Source: an uncultured Duncaniella sp.
GTDB taxonomy: Bacteria > Bacteroidota > Bacteroidia > Bacteroidales > Muribaculaceae
Length of the DNA stretch: 64,000 nt
Assembly (NCBI GenBank): GCA_910577255.1
Contig: CAJTMH010000004.1
Coordinates: forward strand, 186,001 to 250,000
Direction: 5' to 3'
The position numbers and the translations under genes are program-made. The notes under the pieces were generated by a model, which worked only from the letters and a program-made list of their open reading frames with translations, had not been told where the DNA came from and searched no databases. Below, in pieces: positions 16,937 through 25,387 of this stretch (position 1 is the stretch's first letter; the number at the start of each line of letters is the position of its first letter).

Positions 16937-16970
16937 CGTAGATAAACCCATTAATCAACATATCCTTCAC

Positions 16971-19100
16971 ATGGCAAAAAATCACCGATTAATCTACGCT
17001 CTCATGACCTCCATGGCTTGTAGCACATTCATCGGGTGCGGAAATTCAAAGCACCTCACCTATCCGGCGGCTCCGTCCGACAACACTGTCGACACCATTT
17101 TCGGCATCGCTGTCCCTGACCCCTACCGTCCTCTCGAAAACGACACCGCAGCCGAGACTGTGAAATGGGTCGAGGCCGAAAATGCCGTGACTGAAGCATA
17201 TCTCTCCAAAATTCCGTTCCGCAACAAGATCAACACACGCCTCACCGAGCTCAACAACTTCGTGAAACGCGGCCTCCCCTGGCGCGGCAACGACGGTCTA
17301 TATTATTTCTACGAGAATGACGGCCTCAAGAACCAATCGGTGCTCTACCGTGCATCCGCACCTGAGGCTGCCGACCGCGAAGTCTTCCTCGATCCCAACA
17401 CCCTGAGCGACGACGGCACAGTAGCCCTCACAGGCGTGTTCCAGTCAAAAGATGGCAAGTACACAGCTTACACCATCTCGCGCAGCGGTTCCGACTGGAC
17501 CGAAATCTACGTCATGGACACCAAGACCAAAGAACTTCTCCCCGACCACATAGAGTGGGCCAAGTTCACCGGTGCGACATGGGACGGTGACGGATTCTAT
17601 TACAGCGCATACCCACGCCCCGAGGAGGGTAAGGAATTCTCAAATGCCAACCAGAACCATCAGGTGTACTATCACAAGATGGGAACCCCGCAGACCGACG
17701 ACACTATCGCCTTCAGCGACCCGGCTCATCCATTCCACTTCCATTCGGCTGACGTGGCTGAGTCACAGCCCGTGCTCTTCGTCAGCATTGGCGGAGCAGG
17801 CGTGGGCAATGAGCTCAAAGTACGCGACAACGGTGCATGGCGCACCATGGAGTCGACACAAGAATACACCCACGGCGTAATCGATGTGATTGACAACAAA
17901 ATATACATTCTGACATCCTACGGAGCACCTAAAAACCGCCTTATGGTGGCCGACCTCGCCAAACCCGAGCGCGACAACTGGCACGAACTCGTGCCCGAAG
18001 CTGATGGTGTACTCGTAGGAGCTCAGTTTGCCGGCGAAAAGCTCTTCCTCACCTACGAAAAAGACGCCTCCAACCATGTGGAAATCTACTCGATGGATGG
18101 CAAAAAGGAATCGGAAGTCAAACTTCCCGGCTTCGGCTCAGTCGGCTTCTCGACCGACCGCAAGCATCCCGAGGACATCTTCTATGCTTTCACCTCATTC
18201 ACGTCACCCTCTACCCACTACTCCTATGACCTTAAGACCGGTGAAAGCCGTCGTCTCTTCCAGGCCGACATCAATGGCGTCAACCTCGACGACTATGTGA
18301 CCGAACAGGTGTTCTACCCCTCGGCTGACGGTACTAAGATCCCGATGTTCCTCACTTATAAGAAAGGCATCGAACGCAACGGAAAGAACCCGGTGTTCCT
18401 CTACGGATACGGCGGTTTCAATGTGTCACTCACCCCGGGATTCTCAGCCAACCGTATGTTCCTGCTTGAGAACGGTGTCATCTATGCCCAGGCCAACCTG
18501 CGCGGTGGCTCGGAATATGGCGAAGAATGGCACGAAGCAGGCACAAAGCAGAAGAAAATGAACGTGTTCAACGACTTCATCGCAGCTGCCGAATATCTCA
18601 TCGACGAGGGATGGACCTCACCCGAACATATCGCCATCAACGGTGGCAGCAACGGCGGTCTTCTTGTAGGTGCCACTGTCAACCTGCGCCCCGAGCTCTT
18701 CAAGGTGGCCATACCTCAGGTGGGCGTAATGGATATGATGCGCTACCATCTCTTCACCATAGGATGGAACTGGGCTTCAGACTACGGCACAAGCGCCGAC
18801 TCGCCCGAAATGGCCAAATATCTGCTTGACTATTCACCCCTCCACACCATCCGCAACGATGGCACCCCCTATCCGGCCATACTTGTCACCACCGCCGACC
18901 ATGACGACCGCGTGGTACCTGCCCACTCGTTCAAATATGCCGCCGCACTTCAGGCAGCCGACACCGGCGATGCCCCCAAACTCATCCGCATCGATTCAAA
19001 GGCAGGCCACGGCAGCGGCAAGCCTATAGCCAAAGTCATCGACGAGTACACCGACGTATACTCATTCATGTTCGAGAACCTCGGCATAGAGCCGAAATAA
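16971..19100 (+). CDS. Prolyl oligopeptidase family serine peptidase (S9A), lipoprotein
   Basis: The product is 709 residues. A probable lipoprotein signal ends at Cys23 (FIGC), so the enzyme is likely anchored in the periplasm. The N-terminal beta-propeller (about residues 60-440) is followed by an alpha/beta hydrolase with Ser560 in GGSNGGLLVG, Asp in HDDRVVPAHS (644-653) and His680 in GHGSGKP. This is the complete S9A triad. These enzymes cut short peptides after proline; relatives act on dietary or host peptides, but no substrate is shown here. Own promoter upstream, hairpin downstream. Confidence 0.95.
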   Translation: MAKNHRLIYALMTSMACSTFIGCGNSKHLTYPAAPSDNTVDTIFGIAVPDPYRPLENDTAAETVKWVEAENAVTEAYLSKIPFRNKINTRLTELNNFVKRGLPWRGNDGLYYFYENDGLKNQSVLYRASAPEAADREVFLDPNTLSDDGTVALTGVFQSKDGKYTAYTISRSGSDWTEIYVMDTKTKELLPDHIEWAKFTGATWDGDGFYYSAYPRPEEGKEFSNANQNHQVYYHKMGTPQTDDTIAFSDPAHPFHFHSADVAESQPVLFVSIGGAGVGNELKVRDNGAWRTMESTQEYTHGVIDVIDNKIYILTSYGAPKNRLMVADLAKPERDNWHELVPEADGVLVGAQFAGEKLFLTYEKDASNHVEIYSMDGKKESEVKLPGFGSVGFSTDRKHPEDIFYAFTSFTSPSTHYSYDLKTGESRRLFQADINGVNLDDYVTEQVFYPSADGTKIPMFLTYKKGIERNGKNPVFLYGYGGFNVSLTPGFSANRMFLLENGVIYAQANLRGGSEYGEEWHEAGTKQKKMNVFNDFIAAAEYLIDEGWTSPEHIAINGGSNGGLLVGATVNLRPELFKVAIPQVGVMDMMRYHLFTIGWNWASDYGTSADSPEMAKYLLDYSPLHTIRNDGTPYPAILVTTADHDDRVVPAHSFKYAAALQAADTGDAPKLIRIDSKAGHGSGKPIAKVIDEYTDVYSFMFENLGIEPK

Positions 19101-19142
19101 TAACTCCGCCCCTACCGACATAGGATCGGATTCCGACACACG

Positions 19143-19183
19143 CAAGAGCGCGGGAGGATACTCCATAATCCGCCGCGCTCTTG
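19143..19183. terminator. Hairpin after the prolyl oligopeptidase
   Basis: Eleven-base perfect arms at 19143-19153 (CAAGAGCGCGG) and 19173-19183 enclose an inner GGAG/CTCC pairing. It begins 42 bases after the peptidase stop and ends 47 bases before the next ATG. There is no T-run directly after it. Confidence 0.6.
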
Positions 19184-19230
19184 ATGTGTAATTCCCCAAC
19201 CCACCTATCCAGCCAGTTATTTTAACGTCA

Positions 19231-20148
19231 ATGAAACCAATCTGTTTACCCCTCCTCTCACTTCTCACCTTACTTTCAAGCTGCTTCACAGGCGTGGAGT
19301 CAACCCCAAAAATCACGAGCGGCGATGTGAGGAAGGAAAACATAGTCGTCACTCCCGAGGACACGTTTCTCATCTCCGTGGCCGACGCGCCTCTGCCTTG
19401 TTGGGAAGAGGGAAAACGATTCGTGGTCACCGACGATAAAATCAAGCTTCTGTTCGGACACACAGCTCCCGCCTCAGAAACTCTCGCCGGGAAAATCATC
19501 ACCTACGACGGCGCAGCTGAAGCCACCTCGATAACCGGAGGGAAAGTCACCGATCTCATATTCCGTTCCCCTGCCGGGACGCGTATGGCCTACCGTGTAA
19601 ACCAACCGTTGTCAGAGCTGGCTCAGAAGAGCTCGCTTTCAGTTCCTTTCACAGTGCAGGAATCAATGGTAGAAGAGGCCAGGCATCTGCTCGAAGGGAA
19701 AAACCTCTATATCCTCACCCGCTCATGGCGCAATGATGAGGACAACTCAGTGCATGGACGCCAGTTCGTCCCTGTCACCATCGACTCGGTCACCCCCGGC
19801 AACACCGTCTATCCCATCAAGATAGCTTTCACCGACAGCCAGGGCACATCGGCCCGCATCTTCCTATATCCTGGTGCCAAAGGCTCAACTCCGCGCACAT
19901 TCTCATCGCTATTCTCGTTCTCCGACCCACGTAAAAAGTACCCCGGTATCACTGATGAAAACTGGCAGCGCATCATTGACGGCCATGTGGCTCTCGACAT
20001 GACCCGCGACGAATGCAGGCTGTCACTCGGAGCCCCAAAGGATGTCGACCGTGCAGCCGGACCGTCCTATCTCCGCGAGGTGTGGCTCTATGAAAACGGA
20101 ATATATCTGGTGTTTGAGGACGGCCTCCTGCGGCACTTCCGAAAATGA
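19231..20148 (+). CDS. Lipoprotein of unknown function
   Basis: The product is 305 residues with a lipoprotein signal ending at Cys18 (LTLLSSC). The mature part has no transmembrane segment and no recognised catalytic motif. The last 50 residues (MTRDECRLSLGAPKDVDR, then VWLYENGIYLVFEDGLL) recall the small BamE/SmpA-like fold, in which a Gly-Xxx-Pro turn precedes strands with aromatic residues. This is a weak resemblance and not an assignment. It lies between a peptidase lipoprotein and an MBL-fold gene on the same strand, with 55 bases to the latter. Confidence 0.7.
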   Translation: MKPICLPLLSLLTLLSSCFTGVESTPKITSGDVRKENIVVTPEDTFLISVADAPLPCWEEGKRFVVTDDKIKLLFGHTAPASETLAGKIITYDGAAEATSITGGKVTDLIFRSPAGTRMAYRVNQPLSELAQKSSLSVPFTVQESMVEEARHLLEGKNLYILTRSWRNDEDNSVHGRQFVPVTIDSVTPGNTVYPIKIAFTDSQGTSARIFLYPGAKGSTPRTFSSLFSFSDPRKKYPGITDENWQRIIDGHVALDMTRDECRLSLGAPKDVDRAAGPSYLREVWLYENGIYLVFEDGLLRHFRK

Positions 20149-20203
20149 ACCCATCATCGGCTCCGGGTGTTACTAATAAAGTAAATTTTATACCCTAAGA
20201 GTC

Positions 20204-20929
20204 ATGATTAAAGTTACCTATCTTGATCACAGTGGATTCGCAATCACCACCCCCACTGCCATAATGGTGTTCGACTATTATAAAGACCCCGACAAGAAGC
20301 TCCACAAGGTACTCGAAGCCGACAAGGAACTGCCTGTGCTCTTTTTCGTGTCGCACCATCATCCAGATCACTTCAACACATCCATTTTCGAACTTGCGCA
20401 GGACCGCAAACGAACTTATATCCTCGCTTATGACATCTTCTCGAAACTGGTCCCCAAAACCGGTCTATCGGTGGCATGGATGACACCCGGCGACATCATC
20501 GACAGTATCCCAGGCATCCGTCAGGTAAAGGCCTACGGCTCAACTGACGCCGGAGTAAGTTATGCCATCACCCTTGAGGACGGAAGCGTCATCTTCCATG
20601 CCGGCGATCTCAACGACTGGCATTGGAGCGAAGAGTCCACGAAGGAGGAAATCGCCAAGGCGGAGGCCAAATTCACCACCATAGTCAACCGCATAGCAGA
20701 GGAAATCCCTGAAATAAAGATTGCAATGTTCCCGGTTGACGCACGTATGGGAGCCGACTTCGCACGCGGTGCCGAAATCTTCCTTACAAAGGTGAAAGTC
20801 GACAACTTCTTCCCGATGCATTTCTGGGGAGAGCCCCAGAAAGCATGTGACTTCGCCTCCTACGTTCCACCCGTGGCCCACACCAAGTGCTACTGCCTGG
20901 ACAAACCGGGACAGAGCGTTGAGATTTAG
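20204..20929 (+). CDS. MBL-fold metal-dependent hydrolase
   Basis: The product is 241 residues without signal peptide. The metal-binding motif HHHPDH lies at residues 51-56, and further ligands are likely in DAGVSYAI, FHAGDLNDWHW and FPMHFWG. The layout matches the UlaG-like/YfaZ-type small beta-lactamase-fold hydrolases annotated as metal-dependent hydrolases. The substrate is unknown. It ends just before a bidirectional terminator that separates it from the convergent glucokinase gene. Confidence 0.85.
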   Translation: MIKVTYLDHSGFAITTPTAIMVFDYYKDPDKKLHKVLEADKELPVLFFVSHHHPDHFNTSIFELAQDRKRTYILAYDIFSKLVPKTGLSVAWMTPGDIIDSIPGIRQVKAYGSTDAGVSYAITLEDGSVIFHAGDLNDWHWSEESTKEEIAKAEAKFTTIVNRIAEEIPEIKIAMFPVDARMGADFARGAEIFLTKVKVDNFFPMHFWGEPQKACDFASYVPPVAHTKCYCLDKPGQSVEI

Positions 20930-20979
20930 AACTCTTAGGGGCACGGCTTCACAGCCATACCCCCAAATCAAAAAAACAG

Positions 20980-21013
20980 TGCCGGCACTCACTTATGTAA
21001 GTGAGTGCCGGCA
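20980..21013. terminator. Bidirectional terminator
   Basis: Perfect 16-base arms (20980-20995 and 20998-21013) are flanked by an A-run on the left and CTTTTA on the right, so the hairpin works for both converging genes. Confidence 0.9.
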
Positions 21014-21043
21014 GCTTTTATTATGCGTATCGAAATTTATCGA

Positions 21044-22045
21044 TTATTCAACTGCGGGAGCAGCAGGCATGGTCATGGGTGTGGGCATCTTTGCCTCCCA
21101 ACCAAGAGCGCTGGCACCGAGCACGGCTGCATCGGCTTCCTTAAGCTCGGAGAGGAGCAGACGAACCTTGCCCTTGAACATATTCATCATGTTCTTCTCC
21201 ATTGATTCGCGGAGAGGACGCATGAGGAGCTCACCCGACTTGGCAAGGCCACCGAAGAGGATGATAGCCTCGGGAGAAGAGAACACGGTGAAATCGGCAA
21301 AAGCTTCACCGAGGATATTGCCGGTATATTCAAATATCTCATTGGCAAGTTTATCACCGGCCACGGCTGCGTCATATACATCCTTTGAAGTGATTGACTC
21401 AACAGGGATGTCGCGCAGGAGCGAGGGATCCTGACGTACTTCGAGGAACTCGCGGGCTGTGCGAGCCACACCTGAAGCGGAGCAATAGGCTTCGAGACAG
21501 CCGGTGCGTCCACATCCGCAGAGGCGACCGTTGTTACGCTTCATGATTGTGTGACCGAGCTCTCCGGCGAAACCGTCATGGCCATACACGAGCTGGCCGT
21601 TGATGACGATACCGCTGCCTACGCCGGTGCCAAGGGTGATCATGATGAAATTCTTCAGACCGCGGGCAGCGCCATAGGTCATCTCACCGATAGCCGCCGC
21701 GTTGGCGTCGTTGGTAATGGCCACAGGGATGCCGAATTTCTCGCTGACCATCTGAGCCAGAGGCAGAGGAGTGGGCCAAGGTATGTTGACGAGCTTTTCA
21801 ATCATGCCGGTATAATAGTTGGCGTTGGGCGCGCCGATACCTATACCGTGCACCTTGTCAACAGCGTCGTTAGCCTCGAGCAGACGAGTCACCTCACTGT
21901 AGAGCTCATCAATATAAGCATTTACATCGGAGTGCTTGAGGGTCTTGATTGAAGAACTTGCTATGACGGCGCCGCGAGCGTCAACGATGCCGAAGACTGT
22001 GTTTGTACCGCCTATGTCGATACCCACTACATAAGGTTTACTCAT
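21044..22045 (-). CDS. ROK-family glucokinase
   Basis: The product is 333 residues. The N-terminal phosphate motif is GIDIGGTNTVFGIVD (8-22) and DANAAAIGE carries part of the sugar/ATP site. The zinc-binding ROK signature follows as GELGHTIMKR and then LCGCGRTGCLEAY. No DNA-binding domain precedes it, so it is a kinase rather than a ROK repressor. The likely reaction is ATP-dependent phosphorylation of glucose; other hexoses are possible. Upstream, a TATATTTG element on the minus strand at 22146-22153 is a possible promoter half. Confidence 0.93.
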   Translation of the reverse strand: MSKPYVVGIDIGGTNTVFGIVDARGAVIASSSIKTLKHSDVNAYIDELYSEVTRLLEANDAVDKVHGIGIGAPNANYYTGMIEKLVNIPWPTPLPLAQMVSEKFGIPVAITNDANAAAIGEMTYGAARGLKNFIMITLGTGVGSGIVINGQLVYGHDGFAGELGHTIMKRNNGRLCGCGRTGCLEAYCSASGVARTAREFLEVRQDPSLLRDIPVESITSKDVYDAAVAGDKLANEIFEYTGNILGEAFADFTVFSSPEAIILFGGLAKSGELLMRPLRESMEKNMMNMFKGKVRLLLSELKEADAAVLGASALGWEAKMPTPMTMPAAPAVE

Positions 22046-22218
22046 TTGGATTTAGATTTTTGAGATGGGTTATAATTTGATGTGTATGATTGTTCTTAAT
22101 GGCGAATCTTAGAAACTGTATGAAAACTTTTTTCTTTGACCACCACAAATATACACACAATTTCCTTAATTACACACTCATTTAGCCATCATAAATCCAA
22201 AACTTCACAAAAAATCAC

Positions 22219-22226
22219 TAATTTTG
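22219..22226 (+). promoter_or_regulatory. -7 promoter element directly before ruvB
   Basis: TAATTTTG ends eight bases before the ruvB ATG. With the usual spacing the RNA would start at or a few bases before the start codon, so the message would be almost leaderless. The TTTG half is not visible. Confidence 0.5.
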
Positions 22227-22234
22227 TGTTGTAA

Positions 22235-23251
22235 ATGGAAAATCAATTCGACATACGTGCCACCGAAAAACCCGACCGCGACTTCGAGAAGGCTTTGAGG
22301 CCCTCATACTTCGACTCCTTCAACGGTCAGGAAAAAATCGTGGAGAACCTGAAGGTTTTTGTCCAGGCAGCCCGCATGCGCGGAGAAGCCCTGGACCACC
22401 TGCTCCTTTTCGGTCCTCCGGGACTCGGCAAGACTACCCTCGCAGGCATAATCGCCAACGAGCTGGGGGTGAACTTCAAGGTCACCTCGGGCCCGGTGCT
22501 CGACAAGCCCGGCGATCTGGCCGGCATACTCACATCGCTGGAGGAAAACGACGTGCTTTTCATCGACGAAATCCACCGGTTGAGCCGTGTGGTGGAGGAG
22601 TATCTATACTCCGCGATGGAGGATTTCCGTATCGACATAATGATTGACAAAGGACCCGGTGCCCGCTCTGTACAGCTCTCACTGTCGCCATTCACATTGG
22701 TAGGCGCGACCACCAGGTCAGGCATGCTCACTGCCCCTATGCGTGCCCGCTTCGGCATAAACTGCCATCTGGAATATTACAGCCACGAGGTGCTTGAACG
22801 CATTATCCTGCGCTCGGCGGCTCTCCTCGGAGTAAAATGTACCGGCGAGGCAGCCCACGAGATTGCCATGCGCAGCCGCGGGACCCCACGTATAGCCAAT
22901 GCCCTCCTGCGCCGGGTTCGCGACTTCGCACAGGTGAAAGGGAGCGGCGACATCGACCCCGAGATAGCCCGATATGCACTTGAGGCCCTTAACATTGACC
23001 GCTATGGACTCGACGAGATGGACCATAAGCTGCTGCTGACGATGATACATAAGTTCGGCGGCGGCCCTGTGGGGCTGTCGACCATAGCCACAGCCATCGG
23101 GGAGGAGCAGGACACCATCGAGGAGGTATATGAGCCGTTTCTCATCATGGAAGGGTTTCTGCGGCGCACACCCCGCGGCCGGGAAGTCACCTCGCTGGCC
23201 TACACTCATCTCCACCTCAATCCACCCTCATCAATGCAATCGCTCTTCTGA
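22235..23251 (+). CDS. ruvB: Holliday junction branch-migration helicase RuvB
   Basis: The product is 338 residues, normal for RuvB. The AAA+ domain has Walker A GPPGLGKTT (60-68), Walker B DVLFIDEIH and the sensor GATTRSGML. A winged-helix DNA-binding domain ends the protein (EPFLIMEGFLRRTPRGREV). RuvB rings pump DNA through RuvA-bound four-way junctions in recombinational repair. The flippase gene begins 23 bases after its stop. Confidence 0.97.
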   Translation: MENQFDIRATEKPDRDFEKALRPSYFDSFNGQEKIVENLKVFVQAARMRGEALDHLLLFGPPGLGKTTLAGIIANELGVNFKVTSGPVLDKPGDLAGILTSLEENDVLFIDEIHRLSRVVEEYLYSAMEDFRIDIMIDKGPGARSVQLSLSPFTLVGATTRSGMLTAPMRARFGINCHLEYYSHEVLERIILRSAALLGVKCTGEAAHEIAMRSRGTPRIANALLRRVRDFAQVKGSGDIDPEIARYALEALNIDRYGLDEMDHKLLLTMIHKFGGGPVGLSTIATAIGEEQDTIEEVYEPFLIMEGFLRRTPRGREVTSLAYTHLHLNPPSSMQSLF

Positions 23252-23274
23252 GCCTCCTTACAGAATTTCACATC

Positions 23275-24765
23275 ATGGCAGGTATAAAAAGTTTAGCCAA
23301 GGACACAGCTATCTATGGACTAAGCAGCATCATAGGACGTTTTCTCAACTGGTGTCTGGTGCCGCTCTACACCATCATGTTCCCGGCGGCGGAGTACGGT
23401 ATCGTCACCTACATCTATTCCATAGTGGCACTGGCACTGATCATCCTCACTTACGGCATGGAGACAGGCTTTTTCCGCTTTGCCAACCATGACCGTTACA
23501 AGGATCCGATGGAGGTGTACTCCACCTCGCTCATATCGCTCGGGGTAAGCTCAACGGTGTTCATAGCGCTTGTGATGGTGTTCATCCGTCCCATCTCGGC
23601 CTGGATGGACAGTGCCCACCATGAGTCATTCATAATAATGATGGCCATAGCAGTGGCCTTGGATGCATTCACGGCGATCCCCTTCTCCTATCTGAGATTT
23701 GCCAAGCGGCCGATGCGTTTCGCCGCACTGCGCCTGATCAACATAGCCATCAACATCGGCCTCAACCTATTCTTCATCCTCATCTGCCCCTGGCTATGGC
23801 GACAGGCCCCAGGATGGATAGCATGGTTCTACGACCCTGATTTCGGCATAGGCTACATATTCCTTGCCAATCTGGTAAGCTCGGCGGTCAACCTGCTGCT
23901 CCTCATCCCTGAACTGCGCGGATTTCCATGGCGTTTCAATCCACGCCTGTGGCGTGAGATGCTTGTCTACTCGGCTCCGCTGCTTGTGCTCGGTGTGGCA
24001 GGAATCATGAACCAGACCATCGACAAAATCCTCTTCCCCATCCTTTTCCCCGACAAAGCCACCGCCATGTCCCAACTGGGTATCTATGGCGCGAACTACA
24101 AGATAGCCATCGTGATGGTGATGTTCATCCAGGCGTTCAGGTTTGCCTACGAGCCATTCATCTTCGCCCGCTCCAAGGACCGTGGGGAGGACAAGCTCCA
24201 GAGCTACCGCGACGCCATGAAATGGTTTGTCATCTTCGCTATGGTGATATTCCTTGGTGTGATGTTCTATCTCGACATCCTGCGCCACTTCATCGCCGCA
24301 AGCTATTTCAGTGGTCTGAAAGTGGTGCCCATAGTGATGATAGCCGAATTTTTCTTCGGCATATTCTTCAATCTCTCGCTGTGGTATAAGCTCACCGACC
24401 GCACGGTTTGGGGTATGTGGTTCTCTCTGTTCGGACTTGGCGTGACGCTTCTGCTCAACGTGCTGCTCGTGCCTCGTTACGGATATATGGGGTGTGCCTG
24501 GGCGGCTTTGGGATGCTATGGTGCCATGATGGTGGCCAGTTATATAGCCGGCCGCATCAAATATCCCATCGGCTACAATGTGCCCCGGCTCGCTTTCTAC
24601 TTCTTCAGCGCGCTGCTGCTGTGGTTCTTCGCCGAGCTCATAGCCTTCGGACACCGACCCTGGCTTAACATGATAATCCGCACCCCTCTCCTTATAGCCT
24701 ATATATTCATGGCCCTCCGTATGGAGCATGTGGGGTTGCGCGACCTCCTGCCACGGCGCCGGTGA
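23275..24765 (+). CDS. Polysaccharide/lipid-linked oligosaccharide flippase (Wzx-like)
   Basis: The product is 496 residues with 12-14 hydrophobic segments. It belongs to the MOP superfamily of polysaccharide exporters by its opening (AKDTAIYGLSSIIGRFLNW), in which the first helix is followed by conserved Gly/Arg, and by its paired-helix pattern. Such proteins move undecaprenyl-linked sugars across the inner membrane. No glycosyltransferase is nearby, so the cargo cannot be named; a stand-alone copy after ruvB could serve peptidoglycan, O-glycan or glycolipid export. Confidence 0.87.
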   Translation: MAGIKSLAKDTAIYGLSSIIGRFLNWCLVPLYTIMFPAAEYGIVTYIYSIVALALIILTYGMETGFFRFANHDRYKDPMEVYSTSLISLGVSSTVFIALVMVFIRPISAWMDSAHHESFIIMMAIAVALDAFTAIPFSYLRFAKRPMRFAALRLINIAINIGLNLFFILICPWLWRQAPGWIAWFYDPDFGIGYIFLANLVSSAVNLLLLIPELRGFPWRFNPRLWREMLVYSAPLLVLGVAGIMNQTIDKILFPILFPDKATAMSQLGIYGANYKIAIVMVMFIQAFRFAYEPFIFARSKDRGEDKLQSYRDAMKWFVIFAMVIFLGVMFYLDILRHFIAASYFSGLKVVPIVMIAEFFFGIFFNLSLWYKLTDRTVWGMWFSLFGLGVTLLLNVLLVPRYGYMGCAWAALGCYGAMMVASYIAGRIKYPIGYNVPRLAFYFFSALLLWFFAELIAFGHRPWLNMIIRTPLLIAYIFMALRMEHVGLRDLLPRRR

Positions 24766-24832
24766 CACTGCTCACGGTCATATCATATTTAACATATTGC
24801 CAACATCACACATAAACCCACATCACGAGCTG

Positions 24833-25372
24833 ATGAAACCGATTTTTTTGATAGGATACATGGGGAGCGGCAAGTCCACTCTCGGCAAAGCACTCGCTGC
24901 ACGTTGCGATGTCCGCTTCATCGACCTCGACGACTATATAGAGGAGCAGCAGGGGATGACCATCCGCGAAATATTCGCCTCGAAGGGTGAGGCTGCGTTC
25001 CGCGATATAGAACGTGCATCGCTCCTTGAGGTGGGCTCCATGCCCGACACCCTTGTGGCATGCGGTGGCGGCACCCCATGTTTCGGCGACAACATGGACG
25101 TAATGAACGCCAACGGCATAACCGTGTTTCTCGACACATCGCATGCCAGATTGCTCGAACGCCTTAAACGCGGGCGACACAAGCGTCCGCTGATAGCCTC
25201 GCTTACCGACGACGAGCTCGATCAGCACATCTCGCGCCAGCTCGCCGAACGCCGTCCCCACTATTCACGTGCGATGCACACGTTTGACAGCACACTGCTC
25301 GAGGACGAGAACCAGATAGAGAGCAAGTGTGCCACTTTCATCGCTAAATTTCATCTTCCAATCAAATCTTAA
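24833..25372 (+). CDS. aroK: Shikimate kinase
   Basis: The start is placed at MKPIFLIGYMGSGKST, because an in-frame Met 35 codons upstream lies inside the flippase gene. The product is 179 residues. P-loop GSGKST lies at 11-16, the shikimate-binding DLDD at about 34-37, a CGGGTPCF loop in the middle and the LID segment RGRHKRPLI near 114. It phosphorylates shikimate on the way to chorismate and aromatic amino acids. It is spaced 15 bases before the next gene. Confidence 0.95.
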   Translation: MKPIFLIGYMGSGKSTLGKALAARCDVRFIDLDDYIEEQQGMTIREIFASKGEAAFRDIERASLLEVGSMPDTLVACGGGTPCFGDNMDVMNANGITVFLDTSHARLLERLKRGRHKRPLIASLTDDELDQHISRQLAERRPHYSRAMHTFDSTLLEDENQIESKCATFIAKFHLPIKS

Positions 25373-25387
25373 CACCCCTCTCCCACC

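Larger units (their letters stand above)
16141..16970 (+). other. 830-base gene-poor stretch with a likely small transcription unit
   Basis: No gene of normal size fits here. In order it holds a TAnnTTTG promoter match (16276-16283) and a hairpin in the leader (16313-16318 pairing with 16329-16334). It then holds a 41-codon ORF, a 28-codon ORF, a long-range stem (16761-16827), a clear terminator (16867-16894) and the promoter of the next gene. The order promoter, ORFs, structure, terminator suggests one RNA of about 600 bases. Its purpose is unknown. Confidence 0.55.

Noticed and set aside
23794..24768. A 324-codon open frame on the minus strand opposite the flippase gene
   Set aside because: It mirrors the hydrophobic codons of the flippase and is His/Glu-rich, as antisense frames of membrane proteins usually are.
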